From CAYURR01 sp964446745 (GTDB lineage Bacteria > Bacillota > Clostridia > Lachnospirales > WQUN01): 5,098 nt of DNA. The position numbers and the translations under genes are program-made. This document shows, piece by piece, positions 4,750 through 5,098 of the stretch; positions within the stretch are counted from its first letter, which is position 1, and each line of letters begins with the position of its first letter. Where the stretch lies: the NCBI GenBank assembly GCA_964446745.1, contig CAYURR010000197.1:1-5098 (forward strand). The letters run 5' to 3'. A model generated the notes under the pieces. It saw only the letters and a program-made list of their open reading frames with translations. It was not told the origin of the DNA and made no database searches.

Positions 4750-5098
4750 ATGGACAATACAGTAGGCATATTAAAGAATGTCGTTTACAACGTGGAAAAG
4801 GTCATAATAGGAAAACGCTATGCGATTGAGCTCATCATCAACGCGCTATTATGCAGGGGTCATATATTGGTCGAGGATGTGCCGGGCGTAGGTAAGACAA
4901 GCCTCGTCTCCGCACTTGCAAAATCCCTCGATTGTTCGTTTCGGCGCGTGCAGTTTACACCGGATATCATGCCTTCGGACATCACGGGCTTTTCGGCATT
5001 TAACCCAAAATCCGGGGATTTTGAATACAAGCCCGGCGCTGTCATGAGCCAGTTCATCTTGGCCGACGAGATCAACCGTACCTCCGCAAAGACCCAAT
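4750..5098 (+). CDS. MoxR-family AAA+ ATPase, N-terminal part (cut by window end)
   Basis: The first 116 codons of a MoxR-type AAA+ ATPase are present and the frame is open to the window edge. MoxR proteins are cytoplasmic chaperone-like ATPases thought to help assemble or activate partner proteins, often encoded next to DUF58, VWA-domain or transglutaminase-type genes. Visible motifs are IGKRYAIELIINALLCRGHILVEDVPGVGKTSL in overview: the GHILVEDVPGVGKT Walker A (37-50, with K49 and T50), RVQFTPDIMPSDITG (66-80) and the Walker B FILADEINR (102-110, D106 and E107). All are typical of the family. The ATG at 4750 has GAAGGGGG 7 nt upstream. The gene diverges from the flippase. The likely downstream partners lie outside the window, so its cellular role cannot be narrowed further. 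Confidence 0.93.
   Translation, partial: MDNTVGILKNVVYNVEKVIIGKRYAIELIINALLCRGHILVEDVPGVGKTSLVSALAKSLDCSFRRVQFTPDIMPSDITGFSAFNPKSGDFEYKPGAVMSQFILADEINRTSAKTQ

Noticed and set aside
4849..5097. Minus-strand frames opposite the MoxR gene
   Set aside because: The plus strand clearly encodes Walker A and Walker B motifs in a MoxR protein, and the minus frames show no recognisable domain.

Overview
This window looks like chromosomal DNA of a spore-forming, Clostridia-type Firmicute. The reasons are a SpoVB-family flippase, purine-rich Shine-Dalgarno sites, frequent GTG starts, sigma-A-type promoters and a clostridial-style DnaE N-terminus. I do not assign a species. It holds five clear protein genes, or parts of genes, plus one damaged mobile-type gene. 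No rRNA, tRNA, CRISPR array or complete insertion sequence is visible.

Left part (1-1340). The first 218 bases are the N-terminal PHP region of dnaE (DNA polymerase III alpha) on the minus strand, with a good promoter of its own at 259-287. Upstream of it, also on the minus strand, is a complete LysR-type regulator. Its real start is almost certainly the GTG at 1187-1189. The regulator diverges from a plus-strand sugar O-acetyltransferase, and the gap between them holds a 12-bp perfect palindrome, a T-N11-A dyad and a sigma-A promoter for the acetyltransferase. This is the usual layout for a LysR regulator and its target.

Middle part (1341-2983). After the acetyltransferase comes a 30-codon reading frame with a Shine-Dalgarno site and one hydrophobic segment. 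It runs directly into a strong hairpin terminator (1977-2040) that is oriented for the minus strand. That terminator ends an Rpn/PD-(D/E)XK 'transposase-like' nuclease gene (minus strand). This gene has lost its N-terminal segment: the original ribosome-binding site and first 12 codons are still present just upstream, in another frame, and end in a stop that overlaps the start of the remaining reading frame. Near its C-terminus is a 12-bp tandem repeat encoding EKG(I/M) units.

Right part (2984-5098). A full-length SpoVB/MATE-like polysaccharide flippase lies on the minus strand. It diverges from the start of a MoxR-family AAA+ ATPase on the plus strand, which is cut by the window end. The flippase has no obvious terminator of its own, so its transcript may continue through the Rpn remnant to the hairpin at 1977-2040.

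I did not find a convincing undescribed system. The most informative signals are the deletion scar in the Rpn gene, the small frame that ends inside the hairpin, and the candidate operators in the LysR/acetyltransferase gap.
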